DNA of 64,000 nucleotides, taken from contig OY754964.1 in assembly GCA_963576475.1 (NCBI GenBank), forward strand, positions 4,583,649 to 4,647,648. The letters run 5' to 3'. Source of the DNA: Molanna angustata. Taxonomy: Eukaryota; Arthropoda; Insecta; Trichoptera; Molannidae. Positions 33,435-43,792 of the stretch are shown here, one piece after another. The first letter of the stretch is position 1. Each line of letters begins with the position of its first letter. The notes beneath the pieces are model-generated. The model ran no database searches, was not told the DNA's origin, and saw nothing but the letters and a program-made list of their open reading frames with translations. The translations under genes were made by a program, and so were the position numbers.

Positions 33435-35245
33435 AGGTAATATTATGGCGTCGTAGGAGCGGCACAAGAAGAAGAAGAAGATATATTTACTAATTAGGTT
33501 GGCGCAAGATCGGGATGAGTTTGGTGTGATGGTCGCCAACCTCCGTTAGGAGCGGCACAAGAAGAAGAAGATATATTTACTAATTAGGTTGGCGCAAGAT
33601 CGGGATGAATTTGGTGTGATGATCGCCAACCTCCGTTAGGAGCGGCACAAGAAGAAGAAGATGATATATTTACTAATTAGGTTGGCGCAAGATCGGGATG
33701 AATTTGGTGTGATGAATGCCAACCTCCGTTAGGAGCGGCACAAGAAGAAGAAGATGATATATTTACTAATTAGGTTGGCGCAAGATCGGGATGAATTTGG
33801 TGTGATGATCGCCAACCTCCGTTAGGAGCGGCACAAGAAGAAGAAGAAGATATATTTACTAATTAGGTTGGCGCAAGATCGGGATGAGTTTGGTGTGATG
33901 GTCGCCAACCTCCGTTAGGAGCGGCACAAGAAGAAGAAGATATATTTACTAATTAGGTTGGCGCAAGATCGGGATGAATTTGGTGTGATGATCGCCAACC
34001 TCCGTTAGGAGCGGCACAAGAAGAAGAAGATGATATATTTACTAATTAGGTTGGCGCAAGATCGGGATGAGTTTGGTGTGATGGTCTGCAACCTCCGTTA
34101 GGAGCGGCACAAGAAGAAGAAGATGATATATTTACTAATTAGTTTGGCGCAAGATCGGGATGAGTTTGGTGTGATGGTCGGCAACCTCCGTTAGGAGCGG
34201 CACAAGAAGAAGAAGAAGATATATTTACTCATTAGGTTGGCGCAAGATCGGGATGAATTTGGTGTGATGATCGCCAACCTCCGTTAGGAGCGGCACAAGA
34301 AGAAGAAGATGATATATTTACTAATTAGGTTGGCGCAAGATCGGGATGAATTTGGTGTGATGATCGCCAACCTCCGTTAGGAGCGGCACAAGAAGAAGAA
34401 GAAGATATATTTACTAATTAGGTTGGCGCAAGATCGGGATGAGTTTGGTGTGATGGTCGGCAACCTCCGTTAGGAGCGGCACAAGAAGAAGAAGAAGATA
34501 TATTTACTAATTAGGTTGGCGCAAGATCGGGATGAATTTGGTGTGATGATCGCCAACCTCCGTTAGGAGCGGCACAAGAAGAAGAAGATGATATATTTAC
34601 TAATTAGGTTGGCGCAAGATCGGGATGAATTTGGTGTGATGATCGCCAACCTCCGTTAGGAGCGGCACAAGAAGAAGAAGAAGATATATTTACTAATTAG
34701 GTTGGCGCAAGATCGGGATGAGTTTGGTGTGATGGCCGGCAACCTCCGTTAGGAGCGGCACAAGAAGAAGAAGAAGATATATTTACTAATTAGGTTGGCG
34801 CAAGATCGGGATGAGTTTGGTGTGATGGTCGGCAACCTCCGTTAGGAGCGGCACAAGAAGAAGAAGAAGATATATTTACTAATTAGGTTGGCGCAAAATC
34901 GGGATGAATTTGGTGTGATGATCGCCAACCTCCGTTAGGAGCGGCACAAGAAGAAGAAGAAGATATATTTACTAATTAGGTTGGCGCAAGATCGGGATGA
35001 GTTTGGTGTGATGGTCGGCAACCTCCGTTAGGAGCGGCACAAGAAGAAGAAGAAGATATATTTACTAATTAGGTTGGCGCAAGATCGGGATGAATTTGGT
35101 GTGATGATCGCCAACCTCCGTTAGGAGCGGCACAAGAAGAAGAAGAAGATATATATTTACTAAATAGGTTGGCGCAAGATCGGGATGAGTTTGGTGTGAT
35201 GGTCGCCAACCTCCGTTAGTAGCGGCACAAGAAGAAGAAGATGAA
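33435..35245. repeat. 19-copy satellite of about 93 bp, RTE-tail derived
   Basis: TTGGCGCAAGATCGGGATGA starts a unit at 33499 and then at 18 further sites, to 35167, spaced 90-95 bp. Each unit runs GTTAGGAGCGGCACAAG, (AAG)n, ATATATTTACTAATTAG, then the anchor, then TTTGGTGTGATG and CGCCAACCTCC. On the plus strand it encodes DRDEFGVMVANLR followed by a stop and a KKKK-like tail, which is the end of an RTE protein plus its (GAA)n tail. GGTTGGCG and CGCCAACC in each unit are inverted, so each unit can fold. Length variation comes mainly from the AAG run and a GATGATAT/GATATAT difference. Confidence 0.95.
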
Positions 35246-35249
35246 TTTA

Positions 35250-35690
35250 TTTTTCAAATAGTCGTACGAAATATCCAGATCGCTTTTTATTGCGATCAAA
35301 GTCTATTGAAATAACATACCTACAAACACATATCATTTCCTTTTATGATAATTTCTAGTCAACTAATCTAAATGGAATATCTTAGACCTGAAACAATGAA
35401 TGTCATTTAATAATAATAATCCATAAGAGGATTATTTTATTAATCCTTATAAACGCCTTTTGAAATTTCAGCTTTACTTTGAATTGAAAGATAGTTATAA
35501 CTTATATACTGATATGAAAGCAGAACGAGAAAAATCAATTTGATCGTTGAGATCTGTCAAAAAACAAGAATATATTTTTTAATTGAAATGAAAATGAAAT
35601 GATTTTATCCATTGTTTACATGTTATAATGACAAAACAAAAAATGAAATGATTTAATTCCATTAATTACGAGTTATAATAAAAAAAAAAT
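35250..35690. other. AT-rich, nothing recognisable
   Basis: No supported feature other than two related AAATGAAATGATTT words (about 35588 and 35640). Confidence 0.35.
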
Positions 35691-35699
35691 AATTTACAT

Positions 35700-35775
35700 G
35701 TTTTGAGTTTCAATTTGGAAATTCACTGCCTCGCTAGACGCGTGTTCTGAGGCTGTAATTAATTTTAGTTTAGTT
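35700..35775. repeat. Repeat family G, copy 2
   Basis: TTTGGAAATTCACTGCCTCG CTAGACGC then TGTTCTGAGGC matches 20770-20815. Confidence 0.5.
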
Positions 35776-35869
35776 TTCGGTTACAAGTATAATTAGTAGC
35801 AAAGTAAATAAAAATATTTATGGAAATACAAAGCAATGATCTTAGTTAATTTAACCCATAGAAAAGAAA

Positions 35870-36025
35870 TAATAATGGATGACACCAAGGTTTGGATGTT
35901 CTTCTTCTTTCGTGTCAGCAACGCATTGTTGCGTTGCTGTGGTGGAAGGATTGGCCAGATAATTTCTGTTACCAGGGGGCACCGCGTGGAGGTTCCTTCC
36001 GTGCTCCCCATGTTTGGATGTGAAT
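35870..36025 (-). repeat. GC-richer repeat, possibly a LINE 3' end
   Basis: Minus-strand codons include VPPGNRNYLANPSTTATQQC followed by a DTKEEE-like stretch over a GAAGAAGAA-type tail (about 35900). This layout looks like an RTE 3' end but I cannot name the family. Confidence 0.35.
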
Positions 36026-36249
36026 CTCAATTAAGCTCTCGAACTATTTAGAATTAAAATACGCACATGCACACAAAAAAATGTAACTGAATGGGTAGGT
36101 TTAAAAACAAATAACTTTTGATAAAAAACAAAAGAAAACGGTGTTCCTTCAATTCCTGTTTTGTATTCTAGTTGGTCTGATTAGTTTATTTCTTTGATAC
36201 CTACTTGATACAAAATGAACTCGTTTGACGTTGCTTAAGCAATTCAGAA

Positions 36250-36330
36250 TGTAAAGAAACAAGTGAAACACTGGGCATCGAACCCAGGACCTTTAGCTCA
36301 GGAGTCAAATATTCAAGCAATTGAGCAACT
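36250..36330 (-). repeat. tRNA-derived SINE head (family E-like)
   Basis: The minus strand reads GTTGCTCAATTGCTTGAA (A box region), CCTGAGCTAAAGGTCC and GGGTTCGATGCCCAG (B box), and the anticodon-arm region resembles that of the SINE at 23090-23270. No body is seen. Confidence 0.5.
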
Positions 36331-36339
36331 AATTGCGAC

Positions 36340-36955
36340 ATTTTAATGACATTCAAACAAATACACTGCAAAATTTTTCAACTATCCCAAAAACAAAAGT
36401 AGATACGTGCTCTCTTACGACAATTCGAAGGTACAAGGTAATCCTCGCTTTTCCTACACAAACCCTTCGCTGGGTTCGTTTTTAATAAAAAATATCGTAC
36501 CAAACCAAAATAATATGCCAACGCTTTTTTCAGTTTATTAACGAAAACCTTTGTCCTGGCACACAAAAGATTTTCTGGTATTTCCTATTCTTTTAGAGCC
36601 TCGCCAAACGTTTATCTCGGATAAAATGTAATAATAGATTTCTGTCTATGGTTAGGTGTATGGGTGTGTGCAAATATCTAAACGTATTCAAATCTTAGAA
36701 TTTCTTTTTGAGATTCGATCATTTGATGTTGTTTTCGTATCAAATCGCCTGAAATCAACCACACGAAAAAAGTATTGATCCAACTTTTATTAGTTTTATT
36801 GAATATAAGATTTACTCGATTCATTTTCTCATGATTTATCATAAAGTTATACCTAATAATAATAAATACTCACAAAACATAGTTAAACATAAATATTATG
36901 TTATATCATTTACAAAGTGGTATTTTATCATAACTTACTAGATAAACATAATATA
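36340..36955. other. AT-rich, nothing recognisable
   Basis: No supported feature. Confidence 0.35.
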
Positions 36956-36958
36956 TTT

Positions 36959-37790
36959 AAGGGACATATAAACCTTAACACTCCAATTTTAACCTTAAAA
37001 TCAAATTTCTTCAACATATTCAAAGTGTGTTTTATAAATAAATTACCATCAATATTTTCAACATTTCTCTAGTGCAGGTTATTCACACCATTTTAAAATT
37101 CAGCATAAATACACCGTAAAATATTAAAAATTTCCTTTAAACACTATTTTTTTCTTAAATTTGTAATTAACATTAATGTTGGATACAGAGAGAAGGGAAT
37201 ATTGCACCTACCTGATGGCGAATTTCTTCCTCCGTCTGGGAGTTCTTCACGGAAGGCACTCACTGTCCTCTGGTATCAGTTTGGGTATATGAAAGGAGCG
37301 TACGGCGCGTAGTTTTTAGTTGATCAACACGAACTGTATCGAAACTAATTTACTTCAACTGTGACGTACACGACGACGAGTTGTAGACGATTGTATACTA
37401 GCTTGTATTGTACAGCTGATTACACATGAAGGTAGCAATATATTAGGAGAGGAAAAGGTTTGGAGTGTTGCCTCATTTACCGAACAAATAATGTTATTTT
37501 AGGTTTTTATATTTAATTAATGTTTATTAAAAATTTTTAAGAAATTTAATGGAATTCCATCAAGAAATTTCAAACAAAAAATTAAATCTTATTAAATTTA
37601 ACTATTTTTTTAATTTCTTCATAATATGTGTCGTAGAGTAATAAAACTTTTATGTGCTTAAAGTGCATAAAATGAAATTGAACGTTTGTGATATATTTTT
37701 CATTTCGTCAGGTTTGTTCTTAAAATGTAAAAAAAAAAATGATTTCCAATAATTCAAATCAGGTAGGTATATATCCTCTTAAATCAGACA
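36959..37790. repeat. Repeat family B2, second copy, with interior
   Basis: GGGACATATAAACCTTAACA and ACATTTCTCTAGTG open it, and GTCAGGTTTGTTCTTAAAAT closes it, paralleling 5440-5790. Between about 37185 and 37500 is extra, less AT-rich sequence without a counterpart in the 5-kb copy. That could be an insertion here or a deletion there. Confidence 0.55.
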
Positions 37791-37894
37791 GTGTTTTTTA
37801 TTTGTCTCCTGATAATGGGTCAGTCATGGCGTGGATCATAAATATCCTATGGCTTATTTAATAATATTTCCTTTGAGGATGATAAAATTAATGT

Positions 37895-38125
37895 TATGTA
37901 TAGTCTACTCCGCAAGATCGCATATCTAGGTCACATAGTGAGGGGATAAAAACTCCACTTGCTCCAATTAATACTGGAGGACAATATAGCAAATATAAGA
38001 GAATGTACGGGCTTCAAAACTGTTGGGCAGATATTCCTGGCAGCACAGGACAGAGAGGGATTTACCAGAGTGATCGCCAACGTAAGCGGTTCCTGACACA
38101 GAGTACCAGAAGAAGAAGATGTTCA
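37895..38125 (+). pseudogene. RTE-like RT C-terminal fragment
   Basis: The plus strand, with stops and shifts, encodes SLLRKIAYLGHIVRG, LHLLQLILEDNIANIRE, TVGQIFLAAQDREGFTRVIA and an AGAAGAAGAAG tail, which is RTE-like. Its DREGF.RVIAN end parallels the unit of the satellite at 33.4-35.2 kb. Confidence 0.72.
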
Positions 38126-38129
38126 GTCG

Positions 38130-38365
38130 GTATTTTTTATGGCTTTGAGACTTGGGAGGCTTTAAAAATATGGTTACATCATAGAATACTCATAATTCCA
38201 TGGGCAGATCTGATTTAAAGTTCATTTTTTTCCAAGTCTTAATTGAGCCTGGACATCCAGACTTATACTGTCCGAACTGTGTACTGTGTATAGGTCCACA
38301 AGATCCATCCTTTACATTATGAATGCGGAACTTTTATAACTAGAATAAATTTATAAATTTAAAAT
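38130..38365. other. AT-rich, nothing recognisable
   Basis: No supported feature. Confidence 0.3.
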
Positions 38366-38369
38366 AAAT

Positions 38370-38610
38370 TATAAATTTAAATTTCTTTTATAAATTTCCC
38401 AAAAAAATTGAATGATTATGTTCAATGCAGTTGTCGGCCATTTCCGAATAAGCAGACAGTTTCCTAAATTATTTATGATGCTCAAGGAAACGCTGTTTGA
38501 TAGATCGTCCAGTCTGACCAACATGAATGGCATCACAGTCCTTACAATTTCATTTAGGCACCCCACTGCCATCCATTCTACGTTCACTACCCTTATTGTT
38601 GAACATTTTT
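38370..38610 (-). pseudogene. Second Penelope-like family: GIY-YIG remnant
   Basis: The minus strand reads CKDCDAIHVGQTGRSIKQRF LEHHK, stop, FRKLSAYSEMAD and HNHS. CxxC followed by a VGQTGR core and an EH matches the GIY-YIG endonuclease tail of Penelope-like elements, but the residues differ from those of the 40-44 kb pair, so it is a separate lineage. A stop codon and lost ends make it inactive. Confidence 0.8.
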
Positions 38611-38619
38611 TTTATATTA

Positions 38620-39290
38620 CCAAAAAAAATATTATCTACTTATTTAACAATCTCATTCATGTTGGTATGAATGAATACATGCCATGATGGTATGAATGAA
38701 TGAATGAACCACTCTGCCACCGACATAATTCCCTTAAACATTCGTCCCCTTTCTTTACTCTTCACTCAGTGTAACATTTTTTTCTTTCACACATGTCACA
38801 GTCATCTAATTTTCACCGCAGTAAATAAATACAAGAAATACAAGATGTTAGTGTATGTGTGTACATTTTTTTTAAAATCAGCATATTACTCAACGTGTAT
38901 TTTTCTCCCCTGTTGCCTTTTAGAGAAAGAGGGAAGATTGATTTATCCCTAATATGTGTCTAACCTTCTTCTCCTTTTCAATCTCAAAACGAGATGACCT
39001 CGTTGGGAGCCTTCTTGACTTCTAACCTCCTTCTACCCCAAACTGACCCAAAGGAAAGAACACGCGATTTATTTTACACTCTTCTTATCCTTTAAGAAAT
39101 AAAACATACAAACGTGAATGATGTTTCTTAAATATGGTAGAAATTAGTTCACTTAAACTTACGTGTAATGAAACGATGTTGAGAGTAAAGGAAGAATAAA
39201 TGATAGATAATTTTTTGTACAACAGCAGAAACTCAAACCGTCTTAGTTTTGATAATGTCCAAACAAGAAAAAATATTTTTACTGACAAAC
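38620..39290. other. AT-rich, minor simple repeats
   Basis: A (GAAT)n run follows GCCATGATGGTAT at 38681-38706, the family H/RTE tail motif, so an old retroposon end is likely. The rest is featureless. Confidence 0.35.
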
Positions 39291-39293
39291 TTT

Positions 39294-39368
39294 TTTTTAA
39301 CATCTCAATAGAGACAGGAACAGGAAATCAAGGCACCTACAGGGCTTACGACCTGTCATCGCCTGGTT
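39294..39368. mobile_element. Single arm of a foldback MITE
   Basis: ATCTCAATAGAGAC, GGAAATCAAGGCACCTACAG and GGCTTACGACCTGTCATCG match the left arm of the palindrome at 44471-44693. The second arm is absent here. Confidence 0.8.
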
Positions 39369-39399
39369 TACGTGACCATTTTATATGCTTGCGCAACGT

Positions 39400-40080
39400 T
39401 CACCAATAATAGTGGTACTGCAACTTCTAAATAGATGTCTGGAAGAATGTAATATACCAGAGGAATGGAACAATGCGAATATTACATTACTACATAAAAA
39501 AGGAAATCAAAAACGCCTCGAGAACTATAGACCCATCAGCTTATTATCACACCTATATAAACTATTTACAAAAATCCTCACCAGCAGACTTTCAAACAAA
39601 CTAGATTCATACCAACCTGTAGAACAGCCCCCCTAGACAACATGCCATTAAAGCTAAGCGTTTTTTTTTTTTTTTTTTTTTTTCTCGCACGACAGCTTTA
39701 CGCCAGTTACAGTGCGACACCTGTTCGTTATTTTATTTAATATATTTTTTAAATCGCTGAACGCCCCAGAAGAAGACGTCAGCTTCAACAGGTAAATCAT
39801 TTAATAGAACACACATTCGTACGAGAGTGTTACGAGCAACCACGTCTGTACGAGCGGCAGGTAAATTAAATAAGTGGTGTCCTCTACCTCTACATCGCTA
39901 AGCGATAGAAATGTATGAAATTTGTGGCTGTCACGTATTGTCATAGCGACCAATTTCATACATTTACTATCGCTTAGCGATATAACGCTTAGCTTTAATG
40001 ACACGTTGTCTAGGCCCCCAGGCAGGATTCAGAAAAGGCTTCGGAACAAACGAGCATCTACAAACTCTAAAAAATGTAAT
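39400..40080 (+). pseudogene. RTE-like RT gene split by a MITE
   Basis: Codons at 39410-39630 give the RT finger region (NNANITLLHKKGNQKRLENY, RPISLLSHLYKLFTKIL). At 40020-40080 the sequence continues in RT order (QAGFRKGFGTNEHLQTLKN). Between them lies a TIR element of about 380 bp. QPVEQ, insertion, QAGFRKGF fits the RTE/Jockey pattern EQAGFR.G. The YADD region and everything after are missing. Confidence 0.85.
39633..40013. mobile_element. TIR MITE inserted in the RT gene
   Basis: The left terminus CCTAGACAACATGCCATTAA and the right terminus are inverted repeats of about 29 bp with two mismatches. A T-run (39661-39683) and an internal inverted pair (CGCTAAGCGATAGAAATGTA about 39896, TACATTTACTATCGCTTAGC about 39958) are inside. 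Flanking C-runs could hold a short target duplication. It is non-coding. Confidence 0.85.
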
Positions 40081-40275
40081 CCAGATTACGATATATGACA
40101 AAATTATGTGTGTACATAAACAAAAGAATGAAAGTGAAAAATCGGCCCCCAGGCAGGATTCAGAAAAGGCTTCGGAACAAACGAGCATCTACAAACTCTA
40201 AAAAATGTAATCCAGATTACGATATATGACAAAATTATGTGTGTACATAAACAAAAGAATGAAAGTGAAAAATCA
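40013..40275. repeat. 131-bp tandem duplication of RT fragment
   Basis: GGCCCCCAGGCAGGATTCAG starts at 40013 (offset by one C) and again at 40144, and both units end in GAATGAAAGTGAAAAATC. The two units look identical, so the duplication is recent and postdates the MITE insertion, whose right end abuts the first unit only. Confidence 0.93.
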
Positions 40276-40362
40276 AAGAAAATATATAAATAAAATAAAA
40301 TAAATTAAAACAAATAACTTTGTTTACTTCTACTACTGTAAACACCTTTAATTTATGAAAGG

Positions 40363-40402
40363 GGTTATAACGTTTTCGAGCGTGTGCTCATCCTCAGTAA
40401 CC
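40363..40402 (-). ncRNA. Hammerhead-like ribozyme motif, minus copy
   Basis: The mirror image of the plus-copy motif. On the minus strand: helix I GGTTA / TAACC, core CTGAGGA, helix II GAGC / GCTC with a CACAC-containing loop, GAAA, and a two-pair AA/TT helix III around CG. Every stem is present with the same one-base deviation as the other copy. Confidence 0.5.
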
Positions 40403-40440
40403 ACTTATTACTAACTTAAAACTAATGACAGACTACTTAA

Positions 40441-42336
40441 CTATGTTGGCGGGCGGACGGAGGAAGAAGGGGGTGGTGGATGGGGGGGGGTGATAGTGGG
40501 TGTGGTTAATATTTTTATAAGGGGAGAATTTATTAGTGGGTGTTGTATATTTAAAATTTGGTTTTTGGGGGCTCTATTTATTTCGATTGATTCTAGAATA
40601 TCTAATTTTTTCCCCTTATTACACCTATGTAAAATTTCTACGTCTCTGAAGTCGAATGTATGTCCTGTTAGTCTGGCGTGGTCCGCGATATCTGAGTTGA
40701 TAGAAAAGTTTTTTATTGCCTTTATATGTTCAGAAATCCTGGTTTTTATTTTCCTTCCACTTTGTCCGATGTACTGGTTTTCACAATTGTGACAATTTAA
40801 TTTATAGACCCCACTATTGTTCAGCACACTAATTTTTGTTTTATTGTTCAATATATATTTTTTGATACTATTATCCGTGTATAGTGCAGGTTTAATTTTC
40901 ATATCTTTACATATGTTTAGTAAATTTGAAGTAAGTTTTCCTGTGTATAAAATTCTTCTCCAAGGTTTATCTTCTTGATGGTCAAATACTCGATAATACA
41001 CAAATTTATTGATGGCCGACTCTTGTTCTTTTTTACGAATCTTTTTGACGATCAGTTTTTCATCAAAACCATTGTTTTTTGCGATTGTTTTGATCGTTTC
41101 TACTTCTGTGTTGTAATTTTTTGTTGTCAGGGGTAGCGATGTGAGTCTGTGGATCATCGAGTTAAACGCTGCCATTTTTTGGGATAATGGGTGGCAAGAT
41201 TCTGCATGTATGATGTTGTCTGCATATGTTTCTTTTCTGTATATCTTAAATATGAATTTTCCATTTTCAATTGATATTGTTGTATCTAAGAAATTTAATG
41301 TGTTATTATCTCCTATTTCACAAGTAAATTCTATTTTGTGATGTTGGGCATTAAACAATTTTAACAAATTGGTTAATTGTCTTTTGGACCCTTTAAATGT
41401 AAAAAATACATCGTCGACATACCTCTGATAAAAATAAATGTTTTGTACCAATTGATTCGTTGATGATAGAATTTTGTTTTCAAGGTTATCCATAAATATG
41501 TCTGCGAGTAACGGGGATAATGGATTGCCCATGGGGAGTCCGTTAGTCTGTGTGTAGTATTCTTCTTTGAAGCAGAAATAATTTTGGTGAATGGATACAT
41601 GTATCATAGTATATATATCGTTTTTAAGGATACTATCTTCACATTTTTCTTCTAAAATTTCTTTTAAGTATTGTAATGCTTCTTGAACTGGAACGTTTGT
41701 AAATAAACTTTTTACGTCGAACGATACAAGAGTGCTGTTTTCTGGAGGTATGTTATGTTGTAAATTGTTACAGAATTCTATTGAATTTTTAATTGCATAC
41801 TTTGGTTTAAACTGAGTAACTTTTAAAAACAAATCGTTAACATATTTGGATACCAGGTATGACGGTGCATTTATGTAGGATACCACAGGTCTCATTGGAT
41901 TATTTTCTTTATGAATCTTGGAAAGTCCATATAATTGTGGGGATTTTGGGTTCATTGTTATATATTTATATGATCTATGTTTGTCTATTGTTTTTGATTT
42001 CTTGAGTGTTTCTTTTATTTGTTTTTGGTATTTTTCGGTGGGGTCTTCGGGTATTTTCTCAAATGTTGTATTGTCGGTGATTATGTCGTAAATTTTATTG
42101 TTATAGTCGGATTTGTAAAGGATAACGATTGAATTTCCTTTGTCTGCTTTGGTACATACTAAATCTTTTTCTTTTATTATTTGTACGAACTCTTTCATTG
42201 TCTTCTGGTAATTATTGTTACTTAGATATTTTTGGTTTTTATTTAGTTTTTCAATGAATTTGGCGCATTTTTTTTTGGCGCAAAAAAGAAAATAATCCAA
42301 TGAGACCTGTGGTATCCTACATAAATGCACCGTCAT
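40441..42336 (-). CDS. Penelope-like RT/GIY-YIG protein, 5'-truncated copy
   Basis: A 631-codon frame. Residues about 50-420 form the RT: DKGNSIVIL, LYGLSKIHK, FDVKSLFTNVP (about 206-216), GLPMGNPLSPLLAD (about 266-279), the catalytic YVDD (306-309) and LNFLDTTI. Residues about 505-600 form the GIY-YIG nuclease: GVYKLNC, QYIGQSGR, and DHARLTGH. The C-terminus is proline rich. The first ~14 residues are read from the abutting plus copy and are an artefact of the junction; the native N-terminus is missing. The RT copies element RNA; the nuclease is thought to nick the target. Catalytic motifs look intact, but without the N-terminal domain activity is doubtful. Confidence 0.93.
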   Translation of the reverse strand: MTVHLCRIPQVSLDYFLFCAKKKCAKFIEKLNKNQKYLSNNNYQKTMKEFVQIIKEKDLVCTKADKGNSIVILYKSDYNNKIYDIITDNTTFEKIPEDPTEKYQKQIKETLKKSKTIDKHRSYKYITMNPKSPQLYGLSKIHKENNPMRPVVSYINAPSYLVSKYVNDLFLKVTQFKPKYAIKNSIEFCNNLQHNIPPENSTLVSFDVKSLFTNVPVQEALQYLKEILEEKCEDSILKNDIYTMIHVSIHQNYFCFKEEYYTQTNGLPMGNPLSPLLADIFMDNLENKILSSTNQLVQNIYFYQRYVDDVFFTFKGSKRQLTNLLKLFNAQHHKIEFTCEIGDNNTLNFLDTTISIENGKFIFKIYRKETYADNIIHAESCHPLSQKMAAFNSMIHRLTSLPLTTKNYNTEVETIKTIAKNNGFDEKLIVKKIRKKEQESAINKFVYYRVFDHQEDKPWRRILYTGKLTSNLLNICKDMKIKPALYTDNSIKKYILNNKTKISVLNNSGVYKLNCHNCENQYIGQSGRKIKTRISEHIKAIKNFSINSDIADHARLTGHTFDFRDVEILHRCNKGKKLDILESIEINRAPKNQILNIQHPLINSPLIKILTTPTITPPHPPPPSSSVRPPT

Positions 42337-43754
42337 ACCTGGTATCCAAATATGTTAACGATTTGTTTTTAAAAGTTACTCAGTTTAAACCAAAGTATGC
42401 AATTAAAAATTCAATAGAATTCTGTAACAATTTACAACATAACATACCTCCAGAAAACAGCACTCTTGTATCGTTCGACGTAAAAAGTTTATTTACAAAC
42501 GTTCCAGTTCAAGAAGCATTACAATACTTAAAAGAAATTTTAGAAGAAAAATGTGAAGATAGTATCCTTAAAAACGATATATATACTATGATACATGTAT
42601 CCATTCACCAAAATTATTTCTGCTTCAAAGAAGAATACTACACACAGACTAACGGACTCCCCATGGGCAATCCATTATCCCCGTTACTCGCAGACATATT
42701 TATGGATAACCTTGAAAACAAAATTCTATCATCAACGAATCAATTGGTACAAAACATTTATTTTTATCAGAGGTATGTCGACGATGTATTTTTTACATTT
42801 AAAGGGTCCAAAAGACAATTAACCAATTTGTTAAAATTGTTTAATGCCCAACATCACAAAATAGAATTTACTTGTGAAATAGGAGATAATAACACATTAA
42901 ATTTCTTAGATACAACAATATCAATTGAAAATGGAAAATTCATATTTAAGATATACAGAAAAGAAACATATGCAGACAACATCATACATGCAGAATCTTG
43001 CCACCCATTATCCCAAAAAATGGCAGCGTTTAACTCGATGATCCACAGACTCACATCGCTACCCCTGACAACAAAAAATTACAACACAGAAGTAGAAACG
43101 ATCAAAACAATCGCAAAAAACAATGGTTTTGATGAAAAACTGATCGTCAAAAAGATTCGTAAAAAAGAACAAGAGTCGGCCATCAATAAATTTGTGTATT
43201 ATCGAGTATTTGACCATCAAGAAGATAAACCTTGGAGAAGAATTTTATACACAGGAAAACTTACTTCAAATTTACTAAACATATGTAAAGATATGAAAAT
43301 TAAACCTGCACTATACACGGATAATAGTATCAAAAAATATATATTGAACAATAAAACAAAAATTAGTGTGCTGAACAATAGTGGGGTCTATAAATTAAAT
43401 TGTCACAATTGTGAAAACCAGTACATCGGACAAAGTGGAAGGAAAATAAAAACCAGGATTTCTGAACATATAAAGGCAATAAAAAACTTTTCTATCAACT
43501 CAGATATCGCGGACCACGCCAGACTAACAGGACATACATTCGACTTCAGAGACGTAGAAATTTTACATAGGTGTAATAAGGGGAAAAAATTAGATATTCT
43601 AGAATCAATCGAAATAAATAGAGCCCCCAAAAACCAAATTTTAAATATACAACACCCACTAATAAATTCTCCCCTTATAAAAATATTAACCACACCCACT
43701 ATCACCCCCCCCCATCCACCACCCCCTTCTTCCTCCGTCCGCCCGCCAACATAG
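42300..43754 (+). CDS. Penelope-like RT/GIY-YIG protein, inverted shorter copy
   Basis: A 484-codon frame identical in residue sequence to the last 484 residues of the minus copy. It keeps FDVKSLFTNVP (59-69), YVDD (159-162), LNFLDTTI, and the nuclease residues GVYKLNC (362-368) and QYIGQSGR (374-381). The ATG is an internal methionine (MRPVVSY), so this is truncated within the RT finger region and lacks the ADKGN block. Confidence 0.92.
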   Translation: MRPVVSYINAPSYLVSKYVNDLFLKVTQFKPKYAIKNSIEFCNNLQHNIPPENSTLVSFDVKSLFTNVPVQEALQYLKEILEEKCEDSILKNDIYTMIHVSIHQNYFCFKEEYYTQTNGLPMGNPLSPLLADIFMDNLENKILSSTNQLVQNIYFYQRYVDDVFFTFKGSKRQLTNLLKLFNAQHHKIEFTCEIGDNNTLNFLDTTISIENGKFIFKIYRKETYADNIIHAESCHPLSQKMAAFNSMIHRLTSLPLTTKNYNTEVETIKTIAKNNGFDEKLIVKKIRKKEQESAINKFVYYRVFDHQEDKPWRRILYTGKLTSNLLNICKDMKIKPALYTDNSIKKYILNNKTKISVLNNSGVYKLNCHNCENQYIGQSGRKIKTRISEHIKAIKNFSINSDIADHARLTGHTFDFRDVEILHRCNKGKKLDILESIEINRAPKNQILNIQHPLINSPLIKILTTPTITPPHPPPPSSSVRPPT

Positions 43755-43792
43755 TTAAGTAGTCTGTCATTAGTTTTAAATTAGTAATAAGT

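Noticed and set aside
33435..35245. CRISPR-like direct repeats
   Set aside because: The whole unit repeats without unique spacers, and it is eukaryotic satellite DNA.
42595..42822. Frames within the Penelope arms, including minus-strand 43403-43705
   Set aside because: Antisense or out-of-frame shadows of the RT/GIY-YIG protein; the same shadows appear in mirror image in the other arm.
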